Shown here in pieces: positions 62,047 to 64,000 of a stretch of 64,000 bases of DNA. The notes under the pieces were generated by a model. It was not told the DNA's origin, did no database searches, and saw only the letters and a list, made by a program, of their open reading frames with translations. Every line of letters starts with the position of its first letter. Positions within the stretch are counted from its first letter, which is position 1. The DNA is from GCA-003244245 sp036378735 (GTDB lineage Bacteria; Actinomycetota; Actinomycetes; Mycobacteriales; Pseudonocardiaceae), in assembly GCA_036378735.1 (NCBI GenBank), contig DASUVX010000145.1, forward strand, positions 46,843 to 110,842. The letters are read 5' to 3'. The translations under genes were made by a program, and so were the position numbers.

Positions 62047-62811
62047 ATGGCTGGAGTGCTGGACTTGTTCCGGCTTGACGGAAAGGTCGCCGTGGTCACC
62101 GGTGCCAGCTCCGGTCTCGGCGCCGGCTTTGCAGTCGCGCTGGCCCAGGCCGGTGCAGACGTCGTGCTCGGCGCACGTCGCACGGACCGGCTCGACAAGG
62201 TCAGCGCAGAGGTCGTCGGTGCCGGGCGGCAGGCCCTTCCCGTCACCACCGACGTCAGGGAGCCGGCGCAGTGCACGGCGCTGGTCGATGCGGCCCTGAG
62301 CCATTTCGGCAAGATCGATGTGTTGATCAACAACGCCGGGATCGGTTCGGCAGTACCGGCGCTCAAGGAACACCCCGACGAGTTCCGCCGCGTCATCGAT
62401 GTCAATCTCAATGGCGCCTACTGGATGGCCCAAGCGTGCGGCAGGGTTATGCAACCCGGCTCGAGCATCGTCAACGTCTCGAGCGTTCTCGGACTCATCA
62501 ACACATTCTCACCGGTAGCCGCTTATGCCGCCAGCAAGGCAGGCCTCATCGGCCTCACCCGCGATCTATCCCAGCAATGGGCAGGGCGGCGGGGAATCCG
62601 GGTCAACGCTGTGGCGCCCGGCTACTTCGCCACTGAGATGACGGCCGAGATCCCCGAAGACATGCTGACGAGAATCGTGCAGTCGAGCCCGCTGGCCAGA
62701 ATCGGGGAGCAGCACGAGCTGAACGCCGCGATCGTCTTCCTGGCCAGTCCGGCGTCGAGTTATATCACCGGTAGCACGCTGGCGGTCGACGGCGGAATTT
62801 CCGGGCATTGA
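62047..62811 (+). CDS. SDR-family oxidoreductase (FabG-like)
   Basis: This 254-residue classical short-chain dehydrogenase has TGASSGLG, NNAG, the catalytic triad region VNVSSVLG and YAASKAG, and the C-terminal GSTLAVDGG. It follows the kinase gene by 60 bases on the same strand and ends the operon, so it may oxidise a hydroxyacyl-CoA intermediate or provide one. AGGGAG precedes the ATG. Confidence 0.93.
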   Translation: MAGVLDLFRLDGKVAVVTGASSGLGAGFAVALAQAGADVVLGARRTDRLDKVSAEVVGAGRQALPVTTDVREPAQCTALVDAALSHFGKIDVLINNAGIGSAVPALKEHPDEFRRVIDVNLNGAYWMAQACGRVMQPGSSIVNVSSVLGLINTFSPVAAYAASKAGLIGLTRDLSQQWAGRRGIRVNAVAPGYFATEMTAEIPEDMLTRIVQSSPLARIGEQHELNAAIVFLASPASSYITGSTLAVDGGISGH

Positions 62812-63062
62812 TCTGCGGACTTGTGCCGGAGCCATCGGGCTCCAAGCACGGGTCGTCAGCCCTCTGGGCTACAGACGTCCACCTCCGGATGAAGGACCCG
62901 GTCTCCCGTGCGCGATGGGTATGCGTGCGACCCGACCCCTACTACCCTTCAGTGTTGAGCAAGTCTCTCGGGAGCTAGCCCAGGGTCCAGGCCCGCTGGC
63001 GGTATGGCAACCTGGCGGTCAGGAGGTTTCGCGGGTTCAGCAGAGGCGGGAAGTGGCGGTAC

Positions 63063-64000
63063 TTGCCCGGGATTGACACCAACCAGGGTGGCGTGTTGGC
63101 GCATCAGGCGTTGCTGTACGGGTCAGAGGACGAGTTCCTGGCCGGGGCTGTTCCGTTTGTCCGGGACGGCCTGGACAGCGGCGACCCGATCCGGATCGCG
63201 ACCACGCGGCGTAATGCTGGCTGGCTGCGAGCGGCGCTGGGTGCGGATGCACGGCATGTGGAGTTCTGCGACGGCAGCCAGTGGTACCGGCACCCGGTGC
63301 GGGCGCTGGCGGCGCTAGACCGCGCTGTGCGGGCGGCGGCCCAGGACGGGCAGCGGCTGCGGATGATCGGAGAACCGATCTGCGTCGCGCACACCGCGTC
63401 GCAGATCAGGGAGTGGGCCAGGCACGAGTCGCTGGTCAACGCTGCGATTGCTACGGTCAATGCCGCGTTGGTGTGCAGCTACGACACCCGCGTTGTGGAT
63501 CCCGATGTGGTGGCCACGGTGGCCCAGACGCACCCTGAGCTGGTGGTCGACGGCGCCGCCCGCCCCAGCCCGGCCTACACCGACCCTGGGGTGTTCAACA
63601 CCCAATGCAACCGGCTGCCTCTGCCGGAGCTGCCCCCACCGGCCCTGTGGCTGAGATTCCAACGAGCGGATCAGCTGGTCACCATGCGTGCGTTCGTCAC
63701 CTCCCATGCCACTCAGGCCGGCGCGTCCGCGCGACCCGTCAGGCAATTCGTGCAGGCAGTCAACGAGGTCACGACCAACGTGATCGAGCACGGCGGTGGA
63801 TCGGGGGTCCTGCAGATCTGGACCGGCCCGCACGCGGTGGTATGCGAAGTCAGCGACACCGGGGCGGGACTACGCGACCCCCTGGCGGGATACTTTCCCC
63901 CTCCTGTCAACCACCCGCGCGGACGCGGGCTATGGCTGGCCCGGCAGTTCAGTGATCTCGTCGAAGTGCACAGCGATTCGGCCGGCACGGCTGTCCGACT
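63063..64000 (+). CDS. MEDS-HATPase_c anti-sigma-type sensor, partial
   Basis: The protein begins with a MEDS sensor domain (HQALLYGSEDEFLAGAVPFV, IREWARHESLVNAAI) and continues into a GHKL ATPase of the RsbW anti-sigma type: FVQAVNEVTTNVIEHGG (N-box), EVSDTGAGL (G1) and GRGLWLARQFSD. It would bind an anti-anti-sigma factor or sigma factor. The C-terminus is cut by the right edge. Start is uncertain: TTG 63063 and GTG 63093 are both in frame and neither has a perfect ribosome site. Confidence 0.82.
   Translation, partial: MPGIDTNQGGVLAHQALLYGSEDEFLAGAVPFVRDGLDSGDPIRIATTRRNAGWLRAALGADARHVEFCDGSQWYRHPVRALAALDRAVRAAAQDGQRLRMIGEPICVAHTASQIREWARHESLVNAAIATVNAALVCSYDTRVVDPDVVATVAQTHPELVVDGAARPSPAYTDPGVFNTQCNRLPLPELPPPALWLRFQRADQLVTMRAFVTSHATQAGASARPVRQFVQAVNEVTTNVIEHGGGSGVLQIWTGPHAVVCEVSDTGAGLRDPLAGYFPPPVNHPRGRGLWLARQFSDLVEVHSDSAGTAVR

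Overview
The window is high-GC, gene-dense DNA from an actinobacterium (Actinomycetes). The marker genes point there: ergothioneine biosynthesis genes egtABCD, a fused F420 gene fbiC, a WS/DGAT acyltransferase, acVLRF1, an iniA/iniC-type dynamin pair, a mycobacterial-type L,D-transpeptidase, and an ABC-F plus small HTH pair arranged like Rv1473/Rv1473A. GTG starts and 4-base start/stop overlaps are frequent. I cannot fix the order or genus from the sequence alone.

Layout. 1-2.4 kb: a Zn/Mn-type ABC uptake operon (permease cut by the left edge). 2.4-6.8 kb: egtA-B-C-D, with no egtE. 7-8.9 kb: an ABC exporter. 8.9-11.3 kb: a frameshifted QueA-like gene and an SDR, divergent from soxR across a SoxR-type operator. 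11.6-15.7 kb: small HTH protein, ABC-F, acVLRF1, lycopene cyclase. 16-18.2 kb: Ni/Co importer and CDF exporter. 18.2-21.7 kb: DUF305, YceI, WS/DGAT, NYN and HIT proteins. 21.7-25.6 kb: a copper operon (csoR-copZ-unknown-copA) behind two tandem CsoR boxes. 25.6-30.7 kb: DUF3048, GGDEF and fbiC. 30.7-38.8 kb: an ini-like island (regulator plus membrane-anchored Hsp70-like ATPase, divergent from two dynamins). 38.8-44 kb: two CHRD paralogs, class II aldolase, two PH-domain proteins, oligoribonuclease.

From 44 to 58 kb the window becomes accessory DNA. A tRNA-His has its 3' 48 bases repeated 1.26 kb away. A tRNA-Lys adjoins a decayed tyrosine recombinase. There are also a frameshifted XRE regulator with a perfect operator-like palindrome, an atypical pterin-synthase homologue, a large LAL-type regulator, an IS3-type transposase relic, and a 76-residue peptide gene that looks like an orphan RiPP-type precursor. 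From 59 to 64 kb an acyl-CoA dehydrogenase, a kinase-like protein and an SDR form a catabolic operon, followed by a MEDS/HATPase sensor cut by the right edge.

The most unusual signals are four. The first is a dispersed double-hairpin repeat with two copies, each immediately downstream of a gene. The second is the ini-like dynamin/Hsp70 cluster. The third is the tRNA-His integration scar. The fourth is the small peptide gene with its CGTAG-rich promoter region. Several genes carry single-base frameshifts; I cannot tell real decay from sequencing error.
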